The notes beneath the pieces were generated by a model. The model did no database searches, was not told the origin of the DNA, and saw nothing but the letters and a program-made list of their open reading frames with translations. Positions 11,075 to 21,583 of a stretch of 64,000 nt of DNA are shown here, one piece after another. Position numbers and translations under genes: made by a program. Position 1 is the first letter of the stretch. Each line of letters starts with the position of its first letter. Source of the stretch: Buxus sempervirens (Eukaryota; Streptophyta; Magnoliopsida; Buxales; Buxaceae); the NCBI GenBank assembly GCA_947561395.2, contig OX387184.1, positions 15,666,205 through 15,730,204 on the forward strand, read 5' to 3'.

Positions 11075-14000
11075 GTGGAAGCTAACATGTTCTATTCATT
11101 TTTTTCCTCAGGTACATTCAACCCAGGTACACTTGCAATCATTGCTCCAGTAACTAGATCCAAAGCCAGAACAATGAATACTGAAGAGAACCAAGCCCAA
11201 GCTACCGTCCCTGCTCAGGACTTTACTCAACTGCAGGAGCAAGTGGCCGGTCTGGCCAAAATGCTGGGGGACCTACTGGCGGCTCAGGCCCAACAGGCCC
11301 AAGCCCAGAACCAGGCATCTACTTCTCATCCGGCACCGCCACCTCAGGCTTACATTCCGCCTCCGGTTCAGCCCATGCCTGAGCCCATTTCTGAACCGGT
11401 CCCTGAGCCCATTCTGATCAGGGAAAATACAGCTGAGTCTGAGAGAGAGTTGGAGAAAGAAAAGGCCCGAGATGAGATGGAAAAGAAGATGCTGCTGAGG
11501 ATAGAGAGGATTCAGGCAGAGCTGAAAGAGGTGAAGGGGGGAGGCAGCCATGCAGGCACCACCTTCGAGGACCTGTGCATGTACCCGGACGTCTGTCTAC
11601 CGGCTAAGTTCAGGTGTCCGGATTTTGACAAGTTTGATGGCACGGGCTGCCCATTAAGCCATCTGAAACTATACTGCGGGGCCCTGTGCCAGTTTGGCCG
11701 GGACGATGGAATACTGATCCAGCTCTTCCAGAGGAGTCTGACCGGGTCAGCCCTTCGGTGGTTCGCTACAGTGGACCATGGAAGAATCAGGAGGTGGAAG
11801 GACTTGGCCGATGCTTTCCTGGACCAGTACAAGTTCAACTCTGAGATCGTGCCGGACCGGTACGACATGATGAGGATGACCAAGGGGAAGGATGAACCGG
11901 TACGGCAGTACGCCAAGAGATGGAGAGAGGCCGCCTCCCAGGTCAGGCCACCTATGCAAGAGCCAGAGATGATCTCCACCTTTATGGGCACACTGGGGCA
12001 GCCCTTTTACAACCATCTGGTGGGTCAGATAACCACCAACTTTGCAGCCCTGGTGCAGGTGGCTGACCGGATCGAGGAAGGGGTCAGGTTAGGACGGCTG
12101 ATAGACTACTCTACTCTGACTGGGCAGTCTGATTCCTCTGCCTCCATGGCCCAGAAGAAAGGGGCCGGATTTAAAAAGACGGGGGCCCGAAAAGAAGGGG
12201 AGGTGAACCTGGTCCAGGCTCCTCCCGCCAAGAAGCCACTGCACGTGAACATCTCGGCACCCCAACAGGCCCAGCAGGCCCAGCAGTCGTACCAGACCCC
12301 GATGAATGTCAACTTCTCTCCTTCCGTGCCAGCTAACACAAGGAGGACTTTTTCTAAGGAGGAGCGGGATGCCTGGTTCGCAGCAAGAAAGAACCGGGTT
12401 TTCACCCCTCTACCCATATCTCTGTCCCAACTATTGCCAACCCTGCTAAAGGGTGAATACTTGACTCTGAAAGAGCCCAACCCGAATGCCACCAGGGGGA
12501 GGAATTTTGACACATCGGTCACCTGTGATTTCCACATGGGTGCACCGGGACATTCTACTGACAACTGCTGGGTATTGAAGCATGCAGTTCAGGATTTGTT
12601 GGACCAGAAGGCCTTGGTGTTCAACACTGCTGCACCGGCCCCGTCCGGGAATGATATTGGGCAGAATCCTCTGCCTTACCACAATGGGGCAGGCCCATCC
12701 AACTCCATCACTGCCATATCCACCACCAGAAGGGCCTTTGACCCATCACAGCTTATAGCACCAGTAGGGACCACTGTCCAGGTCCGTTTCTTCCAAGAAG
12801 AGGAAGAGGAGGAGATCAACATGGTCTCCCAAAAAAATAATCTTGCTGCTGAGGACATAAGCTCCTCCTTAAACCGGGTCTCTTCTCTGATGGCCCAGAT
12901 AAATACTGCAAGGCCTCCATTGGTCTTCAATTGCAGTCCACCCACTTATTCCCCATCCAAGCCGTCTAAGGCTCCACTGGTCATCAACCTTGACCCCACC
13001 ACTGCTTCCATCACTTCTTCTGTCCCCACCAAATCCAAACTTCAACCCCTGGTTGTAAATGTGCAGCCAGCCCATGCTATCCCTAAACCGGCCCATACAT
13101 CCCGGTCCAAACTCCAGCCACTAGTGGTTGACATCCCTAAATTAGCCTATTCAGAGGCCGCTGTACCATGGAACTACAGCGAGGGAATCACGGCTACGGT
13201 TCCAATGGTCAGGAACCAGAACCAGGAGGAGGTGAACCTCATGACGAGGTCGGGGAGATGTGCAGGGGGTGAAGAGAAAGAAAAAGAGACAGAAGTGGAG
13301 AAAGAAAAAAGAGAAAATGAAGAAAAAAGAAAACAGAAAGGAAAAAATAAAATGGGAGAAGACACCCCCCAGGGTGCAGAGAATGAGGCAGCAGACCTCA
13401 TAAAAATAATAAAGAAAAGTGAATTTAATCTTGTGGATCAGCTGAACAAGGTCCCGGCCCAGATTTCAATACTGGGCCTTTTGCTGAATTCTGAAAAGCA
13501 CAGGGATGCATTGTTAAGGGTGCTACAGAGTGCACACGTATCCCAGACTATTGATCCGGACCAGCTTGGTAAAATGGTTGGTCAAATCTTGTCACATAAT
13601 GTGATAAGTTTCTCAGAAGGTGAGATCAGCCCAGGTGGGTGTTACCATGTGGACCCTTTGCACATCACTGTGCTTTGTAGGGGCTGCATGGTTGCACGGG
13701 TTTTAATTGACAACGGGTCAGCGTTAAACGTTTGCCCGTTAATCACTTTTACCAAGCTGGGCCTGGACCAGTCAAGGATCAAACGGAATGGGCGGATAGT
13801 GAGGGCTTTTGATAGCTCCAAGACCCACTCCCTAGGGGAGATTGAACTGCCGGTCACAATTGGGCCGAATATCTTTAACATCACATTTGAAGTGATGGAT
13901 ATACCCGCAGCATTCAATCTGCTCCTAGGGAGGCCGTGGATACATTCGGCTAGGGCAATACCATCCACGCTCCACCAGAGGGTGAAATACATAAGAGGGC

Positions 14001-14878
14001 AAAGGGTGATAACAGTCCTAGCCGAAAACTTGGTGCCGCCCATTGTGTCACCTGATGTACCATTAATCAATGTGGACTTGACTGTCGACAAGATTGCATT
14101 CCACTCATTTCAATTTGAGGCGGTAAATTACATACCTGGGGGGTGTGAGAAAAAGAAAGAAAAGGGGACCACTGCAGAAAAAATGGTCAAGAAAGTGATG
14201 GAGAAATACCACTTTCACCCGGGGAAAGGCCTGGGGATCAATCTGCAAGGGATGGTAGAGCCAATCACGGCTAAGAAACTGATCCCCAGGGTAGGGTTGG
14301 GCTTCAAGCCCAGAGGCTGGAGAAGAATGAAATATGAAGAAGGGGAGAGCAGAAGCAAAGGAAAACTCCCACATCTGAGGGTGAACTTTCCAAAACCCTC
14401 CTACATAATCCAAATTTCTCCTCCCATGGACCAGTCCAAACCCCCATACCTAAATGTCAACCCATTTCAAAAGCCTTTTGTTTCGGCCCTACAACCTTAT
14501 AACCTTTCTCCAATACTGGGAGCAGCAGATGGGCCTGGACCACAGCCCGAGCAGCAGTCGGACTATTCTGAAGATGTTGGGGCATTCTTCGCCATGACTG
14601 AAGGTGAAAAGACTGACGGTGACATGGAACTGCCGTTCATTGACTGGGCCGCAGTAAAGATTCCAGAAGAGGTTACTTCTGGACTGGGCCCCGTAGCAGA
14701 AAAGGGCGGTACCCACCCGGTGATGATGGCATCGGATGCTGGGCTTGAGGAGCGGACTTTCCCTATTTCCCCTGCTCCCCAAAATTTTGTACTGAACAAT
14801 TGGGAGGAAACTCCCCTTACCTTTGAAGCAGCGTTAGTTCGGCAAACTGACGCGGCTTCCAAAAAAAAACTCCAATAG
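11075..14878 (+). CDS. gag-pro: gag-pro region of the Tat element
   Basis: An open frame of about 1267 residues. Methionines at 11087 and 11174 are both possible starts. After a Q/A-rich coiled N-terminus come a Tat-type gag domain (about residues 170-350; FDGTGCPLSHLKLY, LFQRSLTGSALRWF, YAKRWREAASQVRP), a zinc-knuckle-like motif (CDFHMGAPGHSTDNCW), a long Pro/Lys/Glu-rich linker, an aspartic protease (VLIDNGSALNVC with the partner FNLLLGRPWIH) and a G-patch-like segment (HPGKGLGINLQG, GLGFKP). Gag forms the capsid-like particle and the protease cuts the polyprotein. The pol frame follows directly; the Ogre group is known to remove an intron between protease and RT. This is a fossil element part; it looks whole. 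Confidence 0.93.
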   Translation: MEANMFYSFFSSGTFNPGTLAIIAPVTRSKARTMNTEENQAQATVPAQDFTQLQEQVAGLAKMLGDLLAAQAQQAQAQNQASTSHPAPPPQAYIPPPVQPMPEPISEPVPEPILIRENTAESERELEKEKARDEMEKKMLLRIERIQAELKEVKGGGSHAGTTFEDLCMYPDVCLPAKFRCPDFDKFDGTGCPLSHLKLYCGALCQFGRDDGILIQLFQRSLTGSALRWFATVDHGRIRRWKDLADAFLDQYKFNSEIVPDRYDMMRMTKGKDEPVRQYAKRWREAASQVRPPMQEPEMISTFMGTLGQPFYNHLVGQITTNFAALVQVADRIEEGVRLGRLIDYSTLTGQSDSSASMAQKKGAGFKKTGARKEGEVNLVQAPPAKKPLHVNISAPQQAQQAQQSYQTPMNVNFSPSVPANTRRTFSKEERDAWFAARKNRVFTPLPISLSQLLPTLLKGEYLTLKEPNPNATRGRNFDTSVTCDFHMGAPGHSTDNCWVLKHAVQDLLDQKALVFNTAAPAPSGNDIGQNPLPYHNGAGPSNSITAISTTRRAFDPSQLIAPVGTTVQVRFFQEEEEEEINMVSQKNNLAAEDISSSLNRVSSLMAQINTARPPLVFNCSPPTYSPSKPSKAPLVINLDPTTASITSSVPTKSKLQPLVVNVQPAHAIPKPAHTSRSKLQPLVVDIPKLAYSEAAVPWNYSEGITATVPMVRNQNQEEVNLMTRSGRCAGGEEKEKETEVEKEKRENEEKRKQKGKNKMGEDTPQGAENEAADLIKIIKKSEFNLVDQLNKVPAQISILGLLLNSEKHRDALLRVLQSAHVSQTIDPDQLGKMVGQILSHNVISFSEGEISPGGCYHVDPLHITVLCRGCMVARVLIDNGSALNVCPLITFTKLGLDQSRIKRNGRIVRAFDSSKTHSLGEIELPVTIGPNIFNITFEVMDIPAAFNLLLGRPWIHSARAIPSTLHQRVKYIRGQRVITVLAENLVPPIVSPDVPLINVDLTVDKIAFHSFQFEAVNYIPGGCEKKKEKGTTAEKMVKKVMEKYHFHPGKGLGINLQGMVEPITAKKLIPRVGLGFKPRGWRRMKYEEGESRSKGKLPHLRVNFPKPSYIIQISPPMDQSKPPYLNVNPFQKPFVSALQPYNLSPILGAADGPGPQPEQQSDYSEDVGAFFAMTEGEKTDGDMELPFIDWAAVKIPEEVTSGLGPVAEKGGTHPVMMASDAGLEERTFPISPAPQNFVLNNWEETPLTFEAALVRQTDAASKKKLQ

Positions 14879-17800
14879 TGGAATGCCATTTCCCTGAAGG
14901 TTCTAATGGGCCTTCGTCTTCAGGGGAATTATGTTTAGAAGGCCCACAAAAAACCCAAAAAGATTTTTCTATTTTTTCTAGGAAATTTAATTTTTTCAAA
15001 AAGGTCCAAACCACTTATGAACCATATAATCAGACCGAATTGGACCAGGTTGAATATGACTTCGACCTTGAGCTCGACTTTGATCTCATGGGGGTCGAAG
15101 AAGAGACCGAGGTCGAAGAAGATGACATTCCAAAAGAAATTGAATACCAATTGGAACGTCATGAAAAGGGGGTCCAACCTAATATTGAGGAGACCATATC
15201 CATAAATCTTGGGACCAAAGATGACCCAAAAATTGTAAAAATCGGGTCATGTTTGTCTGATGTGCAGAAAAATGAAATGTCACAGTTCTTGGCAGATTAC
15301 AAGGATGTGTTTGCTTGGTCATATCGGGACATGCCGGGGTTGGACACTGACATGGTGGTGCACAAGTTGCCAATTTTGCCAGGGGTTAAGCCGATTAAGC
15401 AGAAGCTGAGAAGATTGAAGCCTGAATGGACCTTAAAGGTCAAGGACGAAGTGGTCAAACAATTCCAAGCTGGATTTTTGGCAGTCTCTACATACCCAGA
15501 GTGGCTCGCAAACATAGTGCCGGTACCAAAGAAGGACGGGAAAGTCCGAATGTGCGTAGACTACAGAGACTTGAACAAGGCAAGCCCAAAGGACGATTTT
15601 CCACTTCCACACATCGACATTCTGGTCGATAATACTGCGGTACACAGCCTATTCTCTTTCATGGATGGGTTCTCGGGATATAATCAGATCAAGATGGCTA
15701 AGGAGGATCAAGAAAAAACAGCATTTATCACACCTTGGGGCACATTCCACTATACAGTCATGCCGTTTGGGCTCAAGAACGCTGGGGCAACATATCAGCG
15801 GGCCATGACTGCACTATTTCATGACATGATCCACAAAGAGATGGAAGTCTACGTGGACGATATGATTGCCAAATCATGCAAAGAGGAGGACCACTTGATC
15901 AATCTGAAGAAAGTGTTTGATCGGCTCAGGAAGTACAGTCTACGGCTTAACCCAGCTAAGTGCGTCTTTGGGGCTACATCAGGAAAGTTGCTTGGGTTTA
16001 TAGTGAGCCGAAGAGGAATTGAAATTGACCCGGCTAAAGCCAAGGCCATAATTGAAATGCCAGCACCCAGAACCGAGAAGGAAGTCAGGGGCTTTCTTGG
16101 AAGGATTCAATACATAAGCCGGTTCATAGCACAGCTCACTGCTATCTGTGAACCAATTTTCAAACTTTTGAGGAAAGATAACCGACGGTCTGGAATGAGG
16201 ACTGCCAGCAGGCATTTGATACAATAAAGAGGTATTTGCTGAACCCACCTGTGCTAGTGCCACCAACTCCAGGAAGACCACTGATCCTGTACTTGTCAGT
16301 GTTGGAAACGTCGATGGGATGTGTCTTGGGGCAACATGATGAGACTGGTAGAAAAGAAAGGGCAATTTACTATCTGAGTAAAAAATTCACAGAATATGAA
16401 GCCAAGTACTCACCATTGGAAAAGACTTGCTGTGCTCTAGTGTGGGCCACTCAGAGGCTAAGGCACTATTTCCTTAGTCACTCCACACTATTGATATCCC
16501 GGATGGACCCGCTGAAATATTTATTTGAGAAACCGGCACTAACTGGCAGAACGGCTAAGTGGCAACTACTACTGTCCGAGTTTGATCTCACATACATCAC
16601 CCAGAAGGCGATCAAGGGTCAAGCCATAGCTGATCACCTGGCTGCACATCCTTTGCCAGAATATCAACCCTTGAAGACCAACTTTCCCGATGAGGCGATT
16701 CTGTACACTGAAGAGGAGGACAGTGAGAGTTCTTGGCAGATGTTCTTTGATGGGGCCGCCAATATGAATGGGAACGGAATAGGGGCAGTCTTGGTTAAAC
16801 CAGATGGTTCACATATCCCAATTGCAGTAAAACTGAGATTCCAGTGCACTAATAACATAGCAGAATATGAAGCATGCATAATTGGATTGCAAGCAGCCAT
16901 GGATCATGGAGTAGAGGAACTTGACGTATATGGGGATTCGAGTCTTATCATCTTCCAAACAACTGGTGAATGGAAAACCAAGGATCACAAATTGATCCCC
17001 TATCACCAGTATTTGGAAGAAATAAGCACAAATTTCACTCGAATTTCTTTCAACTATATGCCAAGGGCCAAGAATCAGTTTGCGGATGCTCTAGCAACCT
17101 TGGCTTCAATGGTCAGCATACCAAAAGGAGTAGACATCAGACCACTGGAAATTGAGGTCCGAGATGAACCGGCTTACTGTCTCGTTCTAGAGGGAGCACC
17201 AGAAGAAGAAGCACCATGGTTTCAAGATATCAAAAATTTCTTGAACAGTCGGAGTCTACCAGAAAATGCCACTGCTACTGAGAAGAGGACAATACAGAGA
17301 TTGGCTGGTCAATTTCTGCTAAGTGGTGGACATGTGTACAAGAGATCACATAACGACATTCTGCTCAGATGTGTTGCCAAGGGTGAATCGGAAAGGCTAA
17401 TTGAGACTGTACATGGAGGAGTCTGTGGGCCCCATATGAGTGGACACATGCTGGCTAAGAAGATCCTGAGGCTGGGATACTACTGGACGACCATGGAGCA
17501 TGATTGCTGTATACATGTCAGGAGGTGCCACCAATGTCAAATATATGCAGATAATAAGCATGCACCCCCAGGTGAGTTGCACAACATGACATCACCCTGG
17601 CCTTTCTCTATGTGGGGCATAGATGTCATCGGCATGATCTCCCCTAAGGCATCAAACGGGCACAGATTCATCCTGGTGGCGATTGACTATTTCACTAAGT
17701 GGGTGGAAGCAGTATCATATGCAAATATCACAAGCAACCATGTTATTAAATTTTTGAAGCACAATATCATTTGTCGCTATGGACTGCCAAATGCCATAGT

Positions 17801-18464
17801 ATCAGACAATGCTTCAAATATTAAGAACAAGGACATGAAAAAAATGTGTGAGCAGTTTCAGATCACCCACCACAAGTCAGCTCCGTACAGGCCTAAGATG
17901 AATGGGGCAGTGGAAGCAGCAAACAAGAACATAAAGAAAATCATCCAGAAGATGGTAGTGAGCTACAAAGATTGGCATGAAATGCTGCCACTTGCTCTAC
18001 ATGCCTACAGAACCTCGATCCGAACTTCAACTGGGGCAACCCCGTACTCCCTAGTCTATGGGATGGAAGCAGTCTTGCCCGTGGAAGTAGAAATCCCGTC
18101 ACTCAGAGTGCTCATGGAAGCAAAACTAGAAGAAGCCGAATGGATCCAATCAAGACATGATCAACTTAACCTGATAGAAGAAAAACGGTTGAAAGCGCTT
18201 TGCCATGGACAGTTGTACCAGAAGAGAATGGCCCGGGCTTACAATAAGAAGGTGAGGCCCAGAACTTTCCAAGAAGGAAACTTGGTGTTGAAGAAAATCT
18301 TACCATTTTTGGAAGACCCTCGTGGTAAGTTCAAGCCCAATTGGGAAGGCCCATATGTCGTCAAGAAAGTCCTGTCAGGGGGTGCACTCATCTTAGCAGA
18401 AATGGATGGGTCAGATTTTCCTGAGCCCATTAACTATGATGCGGTAAAAAGGTATTTTCCTTGA
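14878..18464 (+). CDS. pol: pol region of the Tat element (RT, RNase H, second RNase H, integrase)
   Basis: The order is an acidic linker; reverse transcriptase at roughly 15.4-16.0 kb (VPKKDGKVRMCVDYRDLNKA, MPFGLKNAGATYQ, YVDDM catalytic motif); RT-type RNase H at about 16.3-16.7 kb; a second, archaeal-like RNase H at about 16.7-17.1 kb (MFFDGAANMNGNGIGAV, YGDSSLI, ADALATLASM); and integrase at about 17.3-18.4 kb with an HHCC-type finger (RRCHQCQ) and a D,D,E core (WGIDVIG, IVSDNAS, GAVEAAN). The second RNase H is a hallmark of the Tat lineage. About one break is present; otherwise the domains look complete. Transcribed from the 5' LTR. Confidence 0.93.
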
Positions 18465-19393
18465 GTGAATATTCCTAGGAAATGATCCGAGGCCATTTTT
18501 CTTTATTTCCTTCAAAAATTTTAATCCCTAGTCTAGCCAAATTGAGCCGGATCGTTTCTTTGATAAACCCAAACCGGATTTACAGTCAAATTGGGGCAAA
18601 ATCAATTGGGGCAAAAGTGAGGAAAGAAAAAGAAAAAGAGAGGAAAAGCAATGGAAATGGCAAATGAAAGCCAAGTGTGAAAAAAATGCAAAAAATGCAA
18701 TTTGGGGAAAAATGGGTAAATTCATCATAACTGTAAGTCCGGTTGACCTATTTCCACACTTGAAAATTTTGGGCCTTTAATACCCTTTCTTTCATAAACT
18801 GAGCCTAGCCTTTATTTCGTCCTATTTTTAAGCCCTCGGTGATCTTAGCGTGTTCATTCAAATATCAGAGTAAGATCGGTGATGACGGAATTCAGAAGCC
18901 GGCCCTAGTGAAAACCGTAACTGGCGCTAGGGGCAATATTGGCAAAAAAAAGAAAAAAATAAGAAAAATGAAAGAAAATCAGAGGTTGAGTTGATCATGG
19001 GGATCTGAGCTTCAAGCAAAGTGGGCATGAGCAGAATGGGGCAGTTTTGGCCGTTGGGGATGACTCTAAAGGTCCTAAGATGGACGGTTCTGATCCCTCA
19101 GTATTTTCTGGACTACCCTTTTCATTATTTAACCTGGTTCTAATTCCTTTAATTATAGGTGATTAAGTGCATGGACCAAATTTCAAAAAATACAAAAAAA
19201 AATATAAAAAGAAAAATTATACTTTGGCCAGTGATGAGAAATCAAATACTTTTCATAAAACCTTTGTTTTTACAAGCATCTGAGCATTCTGAGGCCAATA
19301 ATATAAAAATTTTATTTTGAATTAAATCCTTTGTCTTTCCACTATTGGAGTTCAATTTTGTACAAAGGTATGAAAAATGTGCAGGAAATAAAG
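18465..19393. other. Spacer between pol and the antisense genes
   Basis: AT-rich, with a purine-rich patch near 18600-18670 and A-rich stretches near 18945-18985 and 19180-19220. No coding potential. It presumably holds the 3' untranslated DNA of both the sense pol transcript and antisense gene 1. Confidence 0.5.
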
Positions 19394-20302
19394 CTAATCT
19401 CCTAGCCGCTCCTCAAGCTCCCGAATCCGAGCTGCCTGAGCTGCAATGACTCCTGAAGCCCCCTCTGCAGCGGGATCACTCAGGAAGGAAATGACCTCAT
19501 CTGAAAGGGCCTGCCTGATCCGCATACTCCTAAGGCTGGCCAAAGTATCCTGGTACTTCTGCCGGATCATACGGACCTCAAAGCGACGGGCCTGCCTCTG
19601 CTCCTCCAGCTTCTCTTCCACGGCAGTACGGCGTGAGATCTGCTCCTCAAGCTGCCTCTCCAGATAAGCACCCTGTATCCTGAGCTCCTGGGCCTCCCGC
19701 ACCCATATTTGCTGAAGCCGCTTATGAGAAGCCCGCTCAGACTCTAGAATGTCCTCATAGGTGGGAGCCAAGACTACAGGAGGATCTTCAGGTACTGGGG
19801 CCTGAGTCTGTATCTGTTCCTTGATCCAGAAGAGATAATCCTTCACATGGGCTTCTGAGAAGACTGGACCATGCATGAAGCGGACATAGGACCACTCCTT
19901 CATCAACCAGGCATTCAGCTTCATAGAAAGGGGCCCAAGACGACCCTCATATCCACATGGGATGATAATCCCCTGGGTCGCTCGGAACTGACGAAGGACC
20001 CGCAGAGGAAGATACAGCACTGCATGCTTTAGGCCCGCCAGAATCAGAAAGTTGCAGTCTCGGAAGCTAATCACTGTCTCCGCATTAGGCTGATAAGTAC
20101 CAGGCCATCTCACCTGGTCATCCTGAAGCGAGCCCAAGAAAGTGAACCAGCCCTGTTTGCCCCCTGGAATGTCGAGGCACCCCCTGTTGCTCATCAAGAG
20201 GGGAACTTTTAGACTCGGGAAGAAGTGTCGATTGATCTCTTCAATCTGGCTCAAATGATCAAGTAGCCAAAGCTGCAAAGGAAGAGAGAGGTGTCAGCAC
20301 AT

Positions 20303-20343
<41 letters not shown>

Positions 20344-21106
20344 CCAAAAAGCAAGAAAAAAAGAAAAAAAGAAAGAAAAAGAAAATATTTTTTTTTACCT
20401 GCAGGATCTGGGCACATGCTAGGAAGCGTTTCGACTTCCTATTGTAGCAGTCGGTTAAGGCCTGATATATCCCAGCTAAAATCATAGGGGCCAACCTCTC
20501 CCGCTCCCTAACCTGGCATATCACGGAAATCAAGGCCAAGTCCACCTCGTCATCCTCCCGTGGGAAAAGCAACTGGTTGACCACTATCAGGGTCAACGCA
20601 TTGAATCGGGCCTCCTTATCTTCTCCCCTCAAAAGCTTCTCAGTCAAAAAAGCCTTAGATAGGGTCAAAAGGGTGTCAGAATCCCCCAAGTCCTTCTTCC
20701 CTATGCCCAAAAAAGTAGAAGCTTCCTTTTTGTAACTGGGCCTTAGAGGTGGATTCACCACCTTCTCATCAAACCTCAGGCCCAGGATGGTTTCCACCTC
20801 TTCAATGGTTGGGGTCATCTCATGGGTCCCAAAACGGAACAAGTTGAGATCAGGAACCCAATGACCAATCATGGCCTCTATAATCTCCCACCTGAAGGGA
20901 ACCTTGGGAATGAGCAGGGTATGGCCTAGATTGGTAGTACCCCATCTCCTCTCCTCATCTAGGGACATAGAGTTAACCCACCTTGTGTAAAAGGAATCCA
21001 CAGGGTTGTACCTAGTGAGATTTGGGGGTTTTGATCTAAAAGGCTGTTTTGCAGGGGAGGCAGTGTGGACAGACAATAATGGGGCAGAAGATGATCCGGA
21101 TTCCAT
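19394..21106 (-). CDS. Antisense gene 1 of the Tat element: plant-mobile-domain/DUF7745-like protein
   Basis: Transcribed against gag-pol. The likely start is the ATG at 21106 (MESGSSSAP), just below a TATA box at 21218-21224. Coding runs to about 20.4 kb, is interrupted by an intron with GT...TGCAG edges and an A/T-homopolymer tract, then resumes at about 20.27 kb to a stop at 19394. The N-terminal part holds HWVPDLNLFRFGTHEMTP, EEVETILGLRFDEKV, LTLIVVNQLLFPREDDEVDL and MILAGIYQALTDCYNRKSKR, resembling plant mobile domain/DUF7745 proteins. The C-terminal third is a Q/R/E-rich coiled coil ending RIRELEERLGD. Tat elements are known to carry extra, often antisense, ORFs. The family assignment rests on motif recall and the function is unknown. 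Codon use is richer in G+C than the surrounding noncoding DNA. Confidence 0.7.
20308..20342. repeat. A35 homopolymer inside the antisense gene 1 intron
   Basis: A run of about 35 A on the plus strand, that is T35 in the sense of antisense gene 1. It lies between the intron's 5' edge and its 3' splice site, where it may serve as a polypyrimidine tract. The length may be unreliable in assembly. Confidence 0.85.
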
Positions 21107-21217
21107 TGGATTTGACGGGAGCAAGCTAGAACTCAAAAGGAGGAAGAAAAAGGCGGAAAAGGGGGTTTCTAAACTCAAAAACTCGTAAAAAATGCCCAAA
21201 TCCCGAGACTGGTTGCA

Positions 21218-21224
21218 TTTATAG
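21218..21224 (-). promoter_or_regulatory. TATA box of antisense gene 1
   Basis: CTATAAA on the minus strand, 13 bp below the nearest dyad (21237) and about 110 bp upstream of the proposed ATG at 21106. Spacing is good for a plant core promoter. This is inferred from sequence. Confidence 0.65.
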
Positions 21225-21236
21225 CATCTTTTAACA

Positions 21237-21376
21237 TATCCGGTAACTCAGACCGGATACAAATGCTTTGGTAATATCCGGATAAGTATACCGGATACAA
21301 AGGATCCCATGAATATCCGGTATAACATACCGGATACAAAGACCAATCCATGTATCCGGTATGTCAGACCGGATAC
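21237..21376. promoter_or_regulatory. Dyad array at the antisense gene 1 promoter: 4 units, 38-39-bp period
   Basis: TATCCGG-N9-CCGGATAC units begin at 21237, 21275, 21314 and 21353 (steps 38, 39, 39). The array abuts the TATA box of antisense gene 1. It has the same core and period as the arrays in the LTRs and leader, but the spacer bases differ, so it is not a simple copy of LTR DNA. Confidence 0.92.
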
Positions 21377-21583
21377 CGAGAAAAAATGCAAAAAAAAGAG
21401 CTAAGGATGAAAAAATCCGAATTTTTTACCTGTTTTACCTGCTTACAAGTCATAATTGCATAGAATGGAAAGCAAAAGATGTGCAAGACATGATAGAATG
21501 AATAAAAAGTTTTTTCATATATATCTGAAAGTTTTTGTACAGGGATGATAAAAATACATGAAAATGAAAAATATAATCCTAAT

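Noticed and set aside
14878-18464. An active, complete retrotransposon
   Set aside because: The element looks young and structurally near-whole, but pol appears broken about once, so activity of this copy is not claimed. Other copies could supply functions.
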